Origin: Excoecaria cochinchinensis
Lineage: Eukaryota; Streptophyta; Magnoliopsida; Malpighiales; Euphorbiaceae
Assembly (NCBI GenBank): GCA_947683425.1
Contig: CANTUQ010000073.1
Span: forward strand, 12,979,501-13,043,500
DNA: 64,000 nt
Reading direction: 5' to 3'
A program made the position numbers and the translations under genes. The notes under the pieces are model-generated. The model made no database searches. It saw nothing but the letters and a program-made list of their open reading frames with translations, and was not told the DNA's origin. Shown piece by piece: positions 21,451-33,690 of this stretch (position 1 is the stretch's first letter; each line of letters starts with the position of its first letter).

Positions 21451-23105
21451 TATAATCTTATGCTTTGTATACCAAAAATATTTTAATCATTTATCAAGAA
21501 CTTATAAACATGCTTCTTATATATGAAAAATATAAATAAATGACAACCAATCTCTTCTTCTCTAAAAAAAATAAATAAAAATAATAATAAGGATCTAACC
21601 TTCATTCTCATAGATGAAATGTAGTTTTTCTTCAACTATTCTTCATACTTCTTTGTTAGTTTTGTGAATGTTGACATGGCTACATTTCTATTTGCATAAG
21701 TCTATTCTTGAGTCAGATTGCATAGAGACTCAATTAATCCTATTATTGGTAGATTTCTAGTTGCTTTGATTGCAGCATTCATTGACTCTGCGATATTAGA
21801 AGTCATTGTTGAATACCTATTATTAACAGAATGCAGCGTCGACCATTTCTCTTAACCAACCATTAACAAATACTCTGGTATTCTACCATCAACCTTCTTC
21901 ATTTCATTCATATAATAATCAAATTCCTCATTCGTATATGGTTCAGCTGCTTCAAACAGTAAATCTTTAATCTTCTTCGAGTTTTTCTTGAACCTTGTTT
22001 TCACATTATTCAACAAGTGGTAAACACAAATGCAATGAGGAACACCAGGATATACTCTTGCAGCTACTGTATGTATACGTTCATGCTTATCAGATATGAT
22101 GCACATTTTATCTCTTATCCCATATATTTGTCTAAATTTACTAAAAAACCAATCCCAAGAAGCATCATTTTCCGAATCAATAATGCAGAAAGCTAAAAGA
22201 AATATTTTTCCACTAGCATCTTAAGTTGAAGTTGTTATTAAAGTCCCTCCATATGCTGTCTTTAAAAATGCACCATCTACAACTACTATTAGCAAGCAAT
22301 ATTTCCAACCTTTAATTGATGCATCTAAAGCAATGAAGAGGTATAAAAATGACAAGTTATCTTGTGTTTTTAGATGAATTGCAGAACCAGGATTTGTCTT
22401 TTACAGCATATGCAAATATCTTAGTAATAATGAATATGAATCGTATGGGTTACCTCTAATGATATCCATAGCTCTTTCCATTGACCTCCAAGCTTTCATA
22501 TAATTGATATTCACTCCGTGTTCATTTCTCATATCTTTTATTATGTCAGCTGGTGTGTACACAATCTTTACATCCATATATTTTGATTTGATCAAATCAA
22601 TAATTATACTCGATATTGCTTGCCTTTTACTGTTTAACCTTAGCTTCAAATTGCATGAGTGTGTAGCTTTGAAATCTCTAATTTTGAACATCCTAGTATT
22701 CCCTTCTTTTGAAGCTTTTAATAGCCATGGACATGCCTCATCCAAGCAACAAATCTCATATCTTCTTTCACATGATCTGTACACCTTTAATTGGAAATCA
22801 TTCTTTATTGCAAAAAGGCTTAATACTGTTTTCAGCATATCCTTGTCTTTAAAAATCTGTCGAACTTCAATTCTTGAAACCCTTGGATTTGTTATAAATT
22901 ATTCTTCATCTCCTTCTACTTCTTTCCCTTTATTATTCAAACTGTTAACTGTTTGTTTGCTCACTAAAGTCACATAAAATATCATATCCACAATTGTTTC
23001 ATCCTAGTTGATCGGTGGTATATCTACATTCAATATTAAGCTTGTTCCTTCATGTTCAACTTCTATCTTTCCAAGATCACTTGAGCTTATTTTAGAGCTT
23101 TCCCT

Positions 23106-23326
23106 TACAATAAAAACATTTAAAAAATTAATTAAAACAAAAAAAACACATCATTACATGTATTCATATCTAGTTAGGAATGCATGATATACCATGTACA
23201 ACAAATGGCTTTAATATAATTTCAACATGGCATGTCAATGCATGGTCCCAAAAATGGTGACTGAACAACCTATAGGAATACAGCATAATTGAAATTTATA
23301 ATAATGATCACGATGCATTCATAGAC
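23106..23326 (-). other. MULE transposase intron, part 1
   Basis: Noncoding AT-rich sequence upstream of the DNA-binding exon on the minus strand; it resumes beyond the solo LTR at 25797-26590. Total native intron length would be about 1 kb. Nothing else recognised. Confidence 0.5.
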
Positions 23327-25791
23327 TGTAACACCCCTTACTTATATATAGGGAAGCTCACCCTCCATAGAGAAGTGGATGCCCCGATAGGCAAGGGTTG
23401 CTACCACGCAAAAAACAATGCATGCAGAGTACATTCAGTATAATACATGCATAACTATACATACTTAAATTCACATAACAAAATCCATGGTCAACAAAAC
23501 TCTCTTTCGCATACATCTCAAGCCAAACTGAACTTGTCAATACTCATTCATTCATAAACAAAAATATTTACATTGCTGGGTTGATACAAAACCATTCTTA
23601 CATAAATATATAAATTCGAGTCTTACAAATACATCACTGGATACCTTACAAAAAATTATATCATTATAATTCTAGTATTACATATTACAAAACTGGTTAC
23701 ATTACAAAAGCTTTACATCCAGAGATTTCAATATACAAAAGCTTAAACATCTAACAAAACCCATTCTATTGTGTTTCCCTTGGCTGCTACGTAAGTCCTC
23801 CCAAAATCTCCTACCGCTTCCACACCTGCCCAAATAAAACACCCGTGCTAAGTCCAATGGCTTAGTGGGGAAAACAAGAGATGAACGACCACTCATAGTG
23901 GATGTAAATGCAATTCACATACGCATGGCATATACATATAACTAAAGCATCATAAGCTTAATCATAAATTCCATTCATCAATAATTGCATCACTTATACA
24001 TTTCATATAATACCATTTCAATAATTCACATAATTTCCATGACAGAAACATACGCATTATTACGCCTGCAAACTCAATGAAGTGGGTAACGGGTGAACGC
24101 ATAGGTACCCATAGGTACAAACAGATATTCTCTTTTCTTTTGAAAATGCATAAGGATCTTAAATAAGATCCAATCACATAGGGACCGCGAGGATCAAAAC
24201 GCATAGGGACCTAATCAGGGTCCTAAGAAATGCATAGACTGCAGCAAATAGAACCTTATAGGCATGCCTATCTATCCACATCTCGACTATTATAGGCTAA
24301 ATATTAATTCAAGTATGGCATAATTGGTATAACATATAACAATTCAAATATTGAATCATATATAAATCATAAGCGAGAAACCATGCAAAGTATAAATGAA
24401 AAACCATACATAGCATCATGAACAATAAATATTCAAAGCACCAAGGAGGGTCGTGCCCGGGACAGAGATAAAATGCACAAAGGGTCGCGCTCGCGACAGA
24501 GAGCTGGATTGCCTCTGTCGTGCTCGCACACAAAGTCACGCTCGCAATAGAGAGTGGAAAGGCCTCGATCGCGCTCACGCAAGCAAATAAGCTTGCGATT
24601 GAGAATAGCCCGGCAGTAGCTCAGCTACTAAACCCTCTATCGTACTCGCAACCGAGGTCGCGTTCACGACAAAGGACTCCTCGGCAAAAGCTCGGACAAC
24701 CGAGCTCTCTGTCGCACTCACGACAGAGGTCGCGCTCATGACAGAGTTGAGCTTCATGCTTTGATTCTGACCTGCACAACTCTCCTCAAACCAATCTTCT
24801 CCAAATCATGCAATTAATCTTTAAAACTTCTACACAATCATCACAAAGCATCAAAACATATTACCCATCATATCACATAAGTTTTACACTTACAGAAGTG
24901 ATTAAAAAGGCAAAAGAGAACATATTGAACCACAAGGTTTAAAACCCAGAAAATTCCCCAAATACCACATAAAGTCACATCTAAATTCTATACTTCACTT
25001 CCAATTCCAATTTCTATTTCAAAACACCAACACAAAATCAAAGATGCATATCAACACACTTTCAATCTCAATTTCTCAAAAATCAAAACAATAATTCAAA
25101 AATCAAAACTCAAGCAAAATCACATAATTCCCAAACCTTGGCTCCTAAGCTCCTCAAAGCTTAATTGGCAGCACTACCTCCTACTTTCTCCTTCCCTTTT
25201 GCTTCTCTAGCAGGAATCTCTGAACAATCAAGCCAAATCACACCAAAAGCTCAAAAGCCAAACACAAAGTGACTAAAGAAAATAGGGAGAAGAAGAATAC
25301 TATTCACTTACCTAAACAACTCTTAAATTTGCCAAATCAACCAAGAATCACAGCAGCTTAGGGGAAAGAAGATGAGCAAGGAGGAGAAGAAGAGAGGGCT
25401 GGAACGGGAGAGGGAGAAGGCAAATTTGCTTTCTTTCTCTCTCACATTCTCTCTCTTGGTTCAAAAGCCAATTCTTATCCTCTCCTTCTCTTTCCTCATC
25501 TCCACCAGCCACTTGTCATTCTTTTGTGATCGATTTGGCCAAACTCACTTCTAATCCTTCTTTTCTTTTCAAAACATACTCAAACCACATAATTAAACTT
25601 ATCATACATAATTAGACCCTTTTAACTTCTTAAAGCATGCAATTTAAGCCCTAAGGTCAATAATAATATTAACCCAGACTTCTATAAAAATACCCAACAT
25701 GTCCTACACATATAGCATACAAAACACAGCTAAACCACTCTCCTACATCACAAATGCTCAAAACTACTAGGGTACGAGTTGGGGCCTTAGA
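23327..25791 (-). mobile_element. Solo LTR of a chromovirus related to the 39871-49264 element
   Basis: Starts on plus with TGTAACACCCC and ends near TTGGGGCCTTAGA. Perfect 5-bp flanks TAGAC at 23322-23326 and 25792-25796 define the target duplication. Blocks shared with the LTR at 39871 include the two-hairpin core (about 23830-23873, cccgtgctaag..cttagtgggg) and the palindrome cluster. It is older: many CpG sites have decayed. Confidence 0.9.
24440..24745 (-). repeat. Decayed palindrome cluster (GTCGCGCTCGCGAC type)
   Basis: Eight or more degenerate copies of the CTGTCGCG-CT-CGCGACAG unit, many with TG or CA in place of CG (for example GTCGTGCTCGCAC, GTCACGCTCGCAA). It holds the same relative place in the LTR as the clusters at 40812-41119 and 47864-48153. 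Confidence 0.8.
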
Positions 25792-25796
25792 TAGAC

Positions 25797-26590
25797 TCCC
25801 TAACAAAAATTTGAAGTAAGGATGATGAATAATTGATGAATGTTAAAATTCAGATGCAGGATCAAATTTATCAATTTTCAGATACTCAAAATAATAGACA
25901 GGTTAACATCAAAATGTTCATGTAGCATGGAGCTTGTACCATATATCGAAAAGTATGGCACTCACATAGTGTAAAAAGCAAAGAATATTAAGACTTTCTA
26001 TCACAAAGTAATTCTTGCTACTAATTCCTAAAGAATCAGAATTTGAATCCTTATCACAATGCTTCACTAAAATATGAATCTCATGTCTTAAGCTAATGAA
26101 AATTTAAGCTATAAATATCCAAAGCAATGATTATAGCCATGGAGGAGCATATTGAAAATAGAGATTTGACTCCACGTATGTTGCCAAAACAATCAAAACA
26201 ATGCCATTATTCTTGTCGTCAAACCAATCTATAGCTCTATTCCCATGTCAATTCTATTGTTTTTATAGTAGGATTAGCATAATTTAGCATTTGCTTCCAA
26301 GAATAGTGTTACTACCAGCTATCTATATATGATAGATTCACTGACAATTGTTAAGACTAAGAAATACATCTTCCTGATTATATCAATTTGAATATAAAAA
26401 ATCTACTGACGAGATGTCTGGGAAAGCAAAATACAAATCGTACCACTTCTATTCTTGTTCTACATATAGCAACAATTCATCATAGAAAGTTGGCAACCAA
26501 CCTAAAATATATTATTTCTTTATATATATGTACATACATCATTTAACAATTGATAACAACATATAATGTATTTGTACTAACTCCACAAAT
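25797..26590 (-). other. MULE transposase intron, part 2
   Basis: AT-rich noncoding sequence between the solo LTR and the N-terminal exon. No coding evidence. Confidence 0.5.
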
Positions 26591-26974
26591 TCATACAATA
26601 GCAGCATCACAACAATATTTAAAAGTCAAATGCAATTTCAATAAACTACATGTTTCGCACTTCTCCATTTTTATAATGCACGGTGGATAAGATTTGAAAC
26701 ATGGTTCTTTGATTTTCAACCCCAAATAGAAAAGCAGTGTCATATCATCTTTTATTCTAAGTGGTGGATACCCATCTCCAATAGCATATTTGATGTCCAA
26801 TATGCTATTTTCAGTACCAGTATTTAACTGTTTACTTATTACATCTAGAAAATTATCATAGCTGCATCCTGATGGAATTAGTATTCCATTAATTTGAAAA
26901 TCCTGGTACTCATTTTGTTCACTCAATTTTTCATCATATTGCATCAAAACTGGAATTCCTCCATTTTTCGTCAT
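26591..26974 (-). pseudogene. MULE transposase N-terminal exon
   Basis: 127-codon frame starting MTKNGGIPVLMQYDEKLSEQ, with a beta-rich stretch typical of the N-terminal domain of plant MULE transposases (FLDVISKQLN, IKYAIGDGYPPLRIKDD, LLFYLGLK). It ends just upstream of the intron with the solo LTR. The separate position and matching strand make it the first exon of the transposase gene; the start codon is chosen as the only ATG before the conserved part. Confidence 0.65.
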
Positions 26975-27442
26975 TGTAATATCCTATAAAAATACAATAT
27001 AAAGTACAGTCAATTTTTAAAATACTAAGCCATAATCCTACGGTGGAAAGAAATAAAGTAAACCAAAATTTTAAAAGTTAAAAGAAGTTGCAAATGCATT
27101 CAATCAACATAAAAGTTCAATCATCATCCTTAATGTAAAAAGCAAATGCTGGGCATCTGTAAGTATCAAACCAACCTAGCTTTCAAAATTATCAAATTCA
27201 TTAATACATTAATAACTAAAATATGAACTAAGAAATGGAAAATCAATTATAAAATGACTTGAGAAATATGTATGCGCAAATTCAATCATAAAAAAATCAT
27301 ATATCTATCAATAACTTTAGTAAATACAAAATGAAATTAAAAAAAAAAATCTACATATAAAATGCAATTAATAAACCCAAAATCAGCATTACATTAACAA
27401 ATAACTTACTGGTTATCATAGAACGCCGATGTTCATTCGGTG
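26975..27442. other. Upstream flank of the MULE transposase
   Basis: AT-rich sequence without coding features; it would contain the transposase promoter and perhaps part of the element end, which resumes after 35165. Confidence 0.4.
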
Positions 27443-30400
27443 TGTAAGGACCCGAAATGTACCCAAGATGGATTCATATATGTCTAAAGCATAATAGTGA
27501 CCAAAATTGCAAAATTAGATTATTAAAGCGATTAAGTGTAGTAAAGGACGTATCTGGTATTAATTGAAAAGTTGAGGATAAATTAGTAATTTGATATTTA
27601 TGGACTTAAAGGCAAGAAATGATCTACTTGGTATGAATATGAATATAATTAAGTTAATTAAAGGTAAATGTAAAAATGGATGATTAAAGTAGTAAAATGA
27701 AGTGGAGAACATAATTGGTATTTAGTAAAAAGGCCAATAGCAATTTGGTCATTTTATACCTATGGATTAAATTGAATAAATTAAGTAATCATGTGGGCCA
27801 ATGTATGTGAATGAATTAAATATATGTTCAATGTATGAAGAAATAATAGATGAAGGATTAAATTGGACATTTTGCATAAAAATCCAAAAAGGGACCAATG
27901 AGAAGTTAACACCTAGAACTTAGGACATACATGAATTGAATGGCCAATTTTGGCCAGCCACAAGGAAAGGGAAGGCAACCATTTTATCCCTCCTTAAGCT
28001 CTCCAAAATTTTGCCCTCTTTCATGTTATTGCCTCTTGAGAAGAAATCTTGGATTTTTAGTGCATGGATCAAGTTAGAAAGGTAAAAGTTAGGCTTCCTT
28101 TCTACTATCTTTTTCTCTTTTCCTTAAGAATTCCAATTGTGATGTGAATGGGTTTTGATGAGGGATTTTGATGACTATGGCTATAGAGTGAGCAAGTGGA
28201 TGCAAAGAAGTAGAGAAAGAAGATGAAAGAAAGCAATAGTGAAGCAAAAGGTGATCAAAATGAGGTTTGGGAACTCAACCCTTAGAGTGCATACTTTGAT
28301 GATAATTTGTGATTTATATATGTACATATATATATTCTAGATGTTGAATTAAGTGTGGTTGTGATGATTGAATTGACTGGAATGATGATTACTGGTTTGT
28401 AATGTTTAAGGGGAAATTTTGTCCAATTTTACTCTTGACCTTGGTTCAATTTTAAGGGTATAACTCAATGTATAAATATCCGCATTGGATGATTTTAATG
28501 GAATTTGAACCGTGACTTTCATTCCTACAAATGTCTTAGAAATAGGCATGAGCTAATTTTAGCTCTAGGTGGCCCAAAATTGGTCAAAATAGAAAGGTAT
28601 CTTCTCTGGCCGGGTTCATCGAACAGTTTGTATTTATAAAGCTATAACTCCTAGGATTCAACTCCAATTGATCTTAAATTTTATTAGTAGAAAGTTAAGA
28701 CATAGGGTAACAAAAATCTAGAGACCTTTTTGCTAAGCTATTGTTTTGCGGCTCGAATTGGCTGTACAAAGTGAGAGTTAGAATCTGCCCTTTGCAGAGT
28801 GGGGCAGAATAGGTTTACATGATGGTAAGGGATTCCTAACTACCTTGTAAAAGTATTTTGCCACTTTAAAACTCATTTTTGTCATCCCACACAGCGGGCA
28901 AGAAATTTTGACCACCGTGTGACCTTAATTTTTAGCCTAAATTGTACTTTTTCTTCCTGAATTGATCCCGAACTTCACCGAAACTTTTCGGAACTTATCT
29001 GACACATGTCTAGGGCTATGAAATGAGTAAATGAATGGTTACCACTTGGAAACCTAAGTGACTAGAGTCATGATAATGATTAATTAATGAGGTAATATAA
29101 GGTATAACTAGCTAAAAATTCACCGAATAAGGCTAAAATGACATGGCATGTCATATTAATCATTTGTGAGCAATATAATTTCATTGAAACTAATTATTGG
29201 CATGTTAAGCATGAGTATGTTATTATTGACATTGTTATAGTAATAAATAGTGTAGTAGGGAATGTATACTTATAGACAAATGTTATAAATGTATAGAAAT
29301 TGATAAGTGGTAATAAGAATTGGATATGAATTTAGGCCTATGCATAAATGACTATGAATGAATGAATTGTGAATTCACTATTATTCTTTGAATAACATGA
29401 AAAAGTAAGTATATGTGTACATGATAAATATATGTATGTGATTGGAATAAATGACGAGATAAACATTGAATGAGTTTTGATGCTAGTGTGATTAATATAA
29501 GCCTATATGTATGAGATCAAAAGATTATGAAATGAATTTAGTAATGTTACAGAATGTTGAATAAAATTATGCTAATACATTATTTGAGACTGTGACAAGT
29601 GCTATGAAGGATTTAATAATTATTTAAAAGGATTATTTATTTAATTATTGAACCTTGAAATTGTTATATGTTAACCACGTATGATAAATTTGAAAGTGTA
29701 ATGATCATTGCATGATCATAATAAGTGTTTGTGAATATGATAAGTATACCAATGATAAGAGTACTATGTGAATGAAGTACAAATAAGTAATGAATATAAT
29801 TACACTTATGGATCTTAAATTATATATTTTGATAAATGCTTAAGTAATTCGTTATACATGAATGACTATTTGCCGATTGTATAATTTATGATTGAGGAGT
29901 TATTATGGAAATATGCACTTCATATATATGGCCTGGTAATGAACAATTATTAAATTTGTATTAGTCTATAAATGGGTTGCATGAACCTAAGGTATTATTT
30001 GTGGTAACAAGTAATGAAATATAGCTTGTGTTACATATTTTAAAAATTGATTCATGAACAACTACTGTCACACCCCAAAATAGCCCTGGTCGGATTGTGC
30101 ATGCTAAGTCGGGATCGGAAGGGTATTTCGGTAATTTATGTTTGAGAATTTGGAGTGTTAAGGACCTAATTGAAAAGATAATTAAGTTTGTAAGAAAGAA
30201 ATGTGTAAGTGAGTGAAGTGTTATTTGTCTAAGGACTAAAGAGCATTAATGGATTTGGAATAGTTGAGTGGAATTTGGGGTCCAATTGGATGTTGCCAAG
30301 TGGCTTGTTAGGTGAGCATTGAAAGAAGAAAAAGAAGAAAGGAAAGAGGAAGAGAGAGGGAACACAGATTGCATTCCCGTTCTCCCTCTCACGCCTTCCC

Positions 30401-31149
30401 TTCTTCTTCTTCTCCTCTTCTTTCCCTGCTTTTCCTTTCTTTCTCTTTGGCTTTGGCTTGGAGTTGTGTTTGGCTTGGATTGTGCTTTGTTTGAAGAGGT
30501 GAGTTGGAATTTCTGTTTCCTGCGTGTTGTTGTTGTTCTTCTTCTCATGGTTTTTGGTTGAGTTAGGGTTTGAAGAGTAATTGTGGGTTTTATTTGTGCA
30601 AGTGTTTGATGATAAAAAGAAGCAAAATAAAGGCAAGGAAAGGATTGAGCAGTGATCTTGAAGCTGAAAGTGTGATTTTTGGATCGTCATTTCCAGGTTA
30701 GGGAGCATTTTGAATGCATGCAATGCTTGAACTTCTCTGTTCTTCAATCTCAGTTGAATGTCTCTGCCCTATTTCTCACTAGACTTATAATGTGTTTGCA
30801 TGGTCTAATTTCCGGAATTTTGTGTGTTTTAGAATGTGTATATGCATGATTAAGTGAGTGGATGTGTTAGTAATGCATGACAAGTATTGATTTGGAAGTT
30901 CTGAGTTTGTGTTTTGAACCTACTGTAACTTTTAGGGTTTATATTCTTGAATGGGATTATGCATGATTTTGATTGTTTGATTGTGGAATTAATTGCAATT
31001 ATCTTGTTTATGATGTTTGGAAGATCGATTGTAAGGTAAGATGAGTTTGGATGTGTTTTAAATCAGATTGAAAATGATTTTATCGAGTTCTTTGAATTCT
31101 GGGTAACCTGGAAATGGGAAATCGCGTTTCTATATAATCTTCCATTTTC

Positions 31150-31590
31150 AGTGTGTCGTGACTTCCTTGAGAGAGACAAGTCACGAGACGTGACTCTCAG
31201 TCACGCCACGTGACTCTCAGTCACGCCACGTGACTCTGTCTCCCAGTCACAATGCGTGACTTCTCAGCAGGCTGGACGAAGTCGTGAGGCGTGACCCCTG
31301 TCGCGAAGCGTGACTGCCTTGTGAGAGGCAAGTCACGTCTCGTGACTTAGAGTCACGTCTCGTGACTCTTGTGAGGAGGCGTGACTTAGAGTCACGTCCC
31401 GTGACTCCCTTGGAGGCATGTCACGAGACGTGACATAGAGTCACGACTCGTAACTCTTGTGAGGAGCCAGGCGTGACATAGAGTCACGTCCCGTGACTCT
31501 CTTGTTGGTCACGAGGCGTGACACTAGGTCACGACTGGTGACCTTCCTTTGAGGCCAGTCACGAGTCTTGACATGGCTCGTGACCGACCC
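31150..31590 (+). repeat. Palindrome cluster (GTCACG..CGTGAC type)
   Basis: More than fifteen short near-palindromes built from GTCACG and CGTGAC arms with a 2-3 nt spacer, for example GTCACGAGACGTGAC at 31180-31194, separated by short spacers such as tagagtcacg. It occupies the same place in the LTR as unrelated palindrome clusters in sister LTRs. Confidence 0.9.
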
Positions 31591-33652
31591 CTCTTCAGCC
31601 CCATTTTCTGATTTCGCCCAGTTTTAAGGAAAATGAACTTCCTATCTCTTCTGTATGGTGATGTACTATTGTATTACTCTTGTCATACCTTTATGTGCTC
31701 TTGTATGACTTTATATGACCTTTTCTGTTTTGATTTGTTCCCCGTGACTGGTTTTATTATAAAATGACTTTCAAAGGCTTTTATGGCTTTTTCCTCTACT
31801 GTTCGCTATCTTATCTTACTTATCTGAATGGTTAGCCTATTTTAGTTGTGTTTAGCATTATGTTATGCCTGTCCTTGATCGGATTCTTATCTAGAATAAC
31901 ATGCCATGTTTGAGAGTATTGTATCATTCCATAATTCAGATTATACGTTATTGATCATTGGCATAATATAATTCCACATGTGTTCCTGATATGCTTTAGT
32001 AATTTGAGTAGTGATAGAATGCGATTGATTGACCTATTTGCATGCTTCAGAATATGACTTGAATGAAGTATAATTGATATTATGCTATGCTAAATTTATT
32101 TGAATAATATGGTTAATGTCTGAATGCATGGTTATGCTTTAGCCTTGGAACTCAATGTATTATGTTTAAATGTAATTTGGACTATGCATGATTTATGCTT
32201 AGTATCTGCACCTAATGCATGATTAAGATTTTGTATTGATAATCATTGGCATGGTAGTGCTTCTTTACCTGATTCTTGGCATGCTTTAGAACATTGTTTA
32301 AATGTTAAAGTATATTGACTGTATTATGTTTTGCAATGGGAATTGTATGAGATATGACCAACTTTATGAGCATATTTATATGTCTATCATTCTCTAGTTT
32401 ATGCATGATATATATATATTTATGCGTTATGCGATTCGAAGCATCAATTGTTTTATGCATGACCTGCGAGAGTCAGTCTAGTGGATAGTTAGGCATGCCT
32501 AATAGAGATCAGTTAGCTGCAGCCCTTTGAACGTTTGGACCCTGATCAGGTCCCCTGACTGGTTCCTCGCGAACCCCCCATCAGTACGGATCCTTGTGAT
32601 CCTTTTTAATGTATTTGGATCGGGTTAAGATCCCCCATCAGTAAAATGCTTTTGTGACAAAATAAATGGTTTTCGATTCGTACCCGTAAGGTACCCTTTG
32701 GCCGACTTGTACCCGTAAGGTACTAATCAGTACACTCGTTATCCACTATTGTGAGTCAGCAGGTGCTTTGATGGTTTGTTTTATGCTGCTTTGAACTAAC
32801 TATCAGAATGTGATATCCGATTGATTATGATAAGGATTTCAGAAATCAGTTTATATGTATATGAACGTGACTTTGGGCTTCAGAATGTATGTCTGTATTA
32901 AGTAAACATGATTTTATATCTAACATGATTATCCGTACTTGTCATGTGATTTGTTATAAGTTTCTGAATGCTTTGAAATGATTCGATTGATGTATTTAAG
33001 TATATGACTTAAGCGTGGTTTTGTTATATATTAGCTTGTGAACCGAAGCAGTTGTGATGGTAAGTATGTAATGATTAACTGTGCTTTCTGCATGATGATG
33101 ATATGAATGTAATGTTATGTGATTATGCCTTCAGTATCCGCTATCAGAGTGTTTTTACATGATATTTTATATATTAGAGTTGCGCAGCGGTATTGTGATG
33201 CTCTAAATGTTATCCTTTGGATATGTGACTAGTGTATGTGTTTGGCATGTCTAAGTATGTTAAATAGCTAGCACTCTCAACATGATGATTGGGTTGTCAG
33301 TTCCTGCATAGGTACTTAGTTATGTCAATTTGCATGTGTAAAGCTCTTGTGACTCCGCACGATAAGATGTTATTATTTGATATCCATGTAGGTTTATGCA
33401 TGTGATTTAGTATGTAGTTCAGCATGATGATGCTTGTAACATGTATTATATTGTGTCTGTTTTAGTCTATCCTGGACATGAGTTTATGGTTTGATTGTGA
33501 GTATTGAAATGAATGCCTTTATTATGCAAGCCTAATTATTTATATGTTATGAATATCCGCATTTGCCATTTAAATGTGTTATGCCTTGGCGACCATTGTG
33601 AATGGCCGTCCATATTCTTGTGTGTTCTCCATATTCTTGTGTGTTCTCCCCA

Positions 33653-33690
33653 CTAAGTGTTTATCGCTTAGCACGGATTTCCTTTCCGTG
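33653..33690 (+). repeat. Two-hairpin LTR core
   Basis: Hairpin 1: CTAAGTG-TTTAT-CGCTTAG (33653-33671). Hairpin 2: CACGG..CCGTG (33672-33690), followed by CAGGTGG. Near-identical cores occur at 51528-51565, 58865-58902, and on minus at about 40218-40262, 47270-47313 and 23830-23873. Confidence 0.8.

Larger units (their letters stand above)
20215..23105 (-). pseudogene. MULE (MuDR-type) transposase, core and C-terminal exons
   Basis: Transposases of this family cut and join the element ends with a DDE active site. Read on minus: a N-terminal Cys/His DNA-binding domain at about 22840-22640 (ERRYEICCLDEACPWLLKAS, FKATHSC), then the DDE domain with VVVDGAFLKTAYGGTL (about 22285), FCIIDSENDASWDWFF (about 22180) and MCIISDKHERIHTVAARVYP (22106), then SNIAESMNAAIKATRN (about 21790). 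After an intron containing a solo LTR comes a SWIM zinc finger (RPCTCNKFQFDELPCAHAL, 20580-20525) and a GRPKK plus C-x2-C tail ending at 20215. Stops at 22217 area, 21852, 21703 area, 21638 area and 20401-20403 disable it. Confidence 0.85.
17251..27442. mobile_element. Decayed Mutator-like element (MULE) with convergent transposase and Ulp1-like genes
   Basis: A Ulp1-like protease gene on plus (17251-19240) and a MuDR-type transposase on minus (26974 down to 20215) converge tail to tail. Pairing of these two proteins in one MULE is known from plants. Terminal inverted repeats and target duplications were not found, so the outer limits are set by the coding exons and are minimal. Two solo LTRs (20882-21388, 23327-25791) lie inside it, and a nested solo LTR pair begins at 27443. 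Confidence 0.7.

Noticed and set aside
22504..22977. 157-codon plus-strand frame
   Set aside because: Antisense shadow of the MULE transposase DNA-binding exon.
25372..25554. 60-codon frame as a host gene
   Set aside because: Within the minus-strand solo LTR, compositionally biased, no motif.
30229..30747. 172-codon minus-strand frame
   Set aside because: Lies within a solo LTR over a purine/pyrimidine-rich tract; Lys/Glu/Arg runs, no motif and conflicts with the LTR transcription direction.
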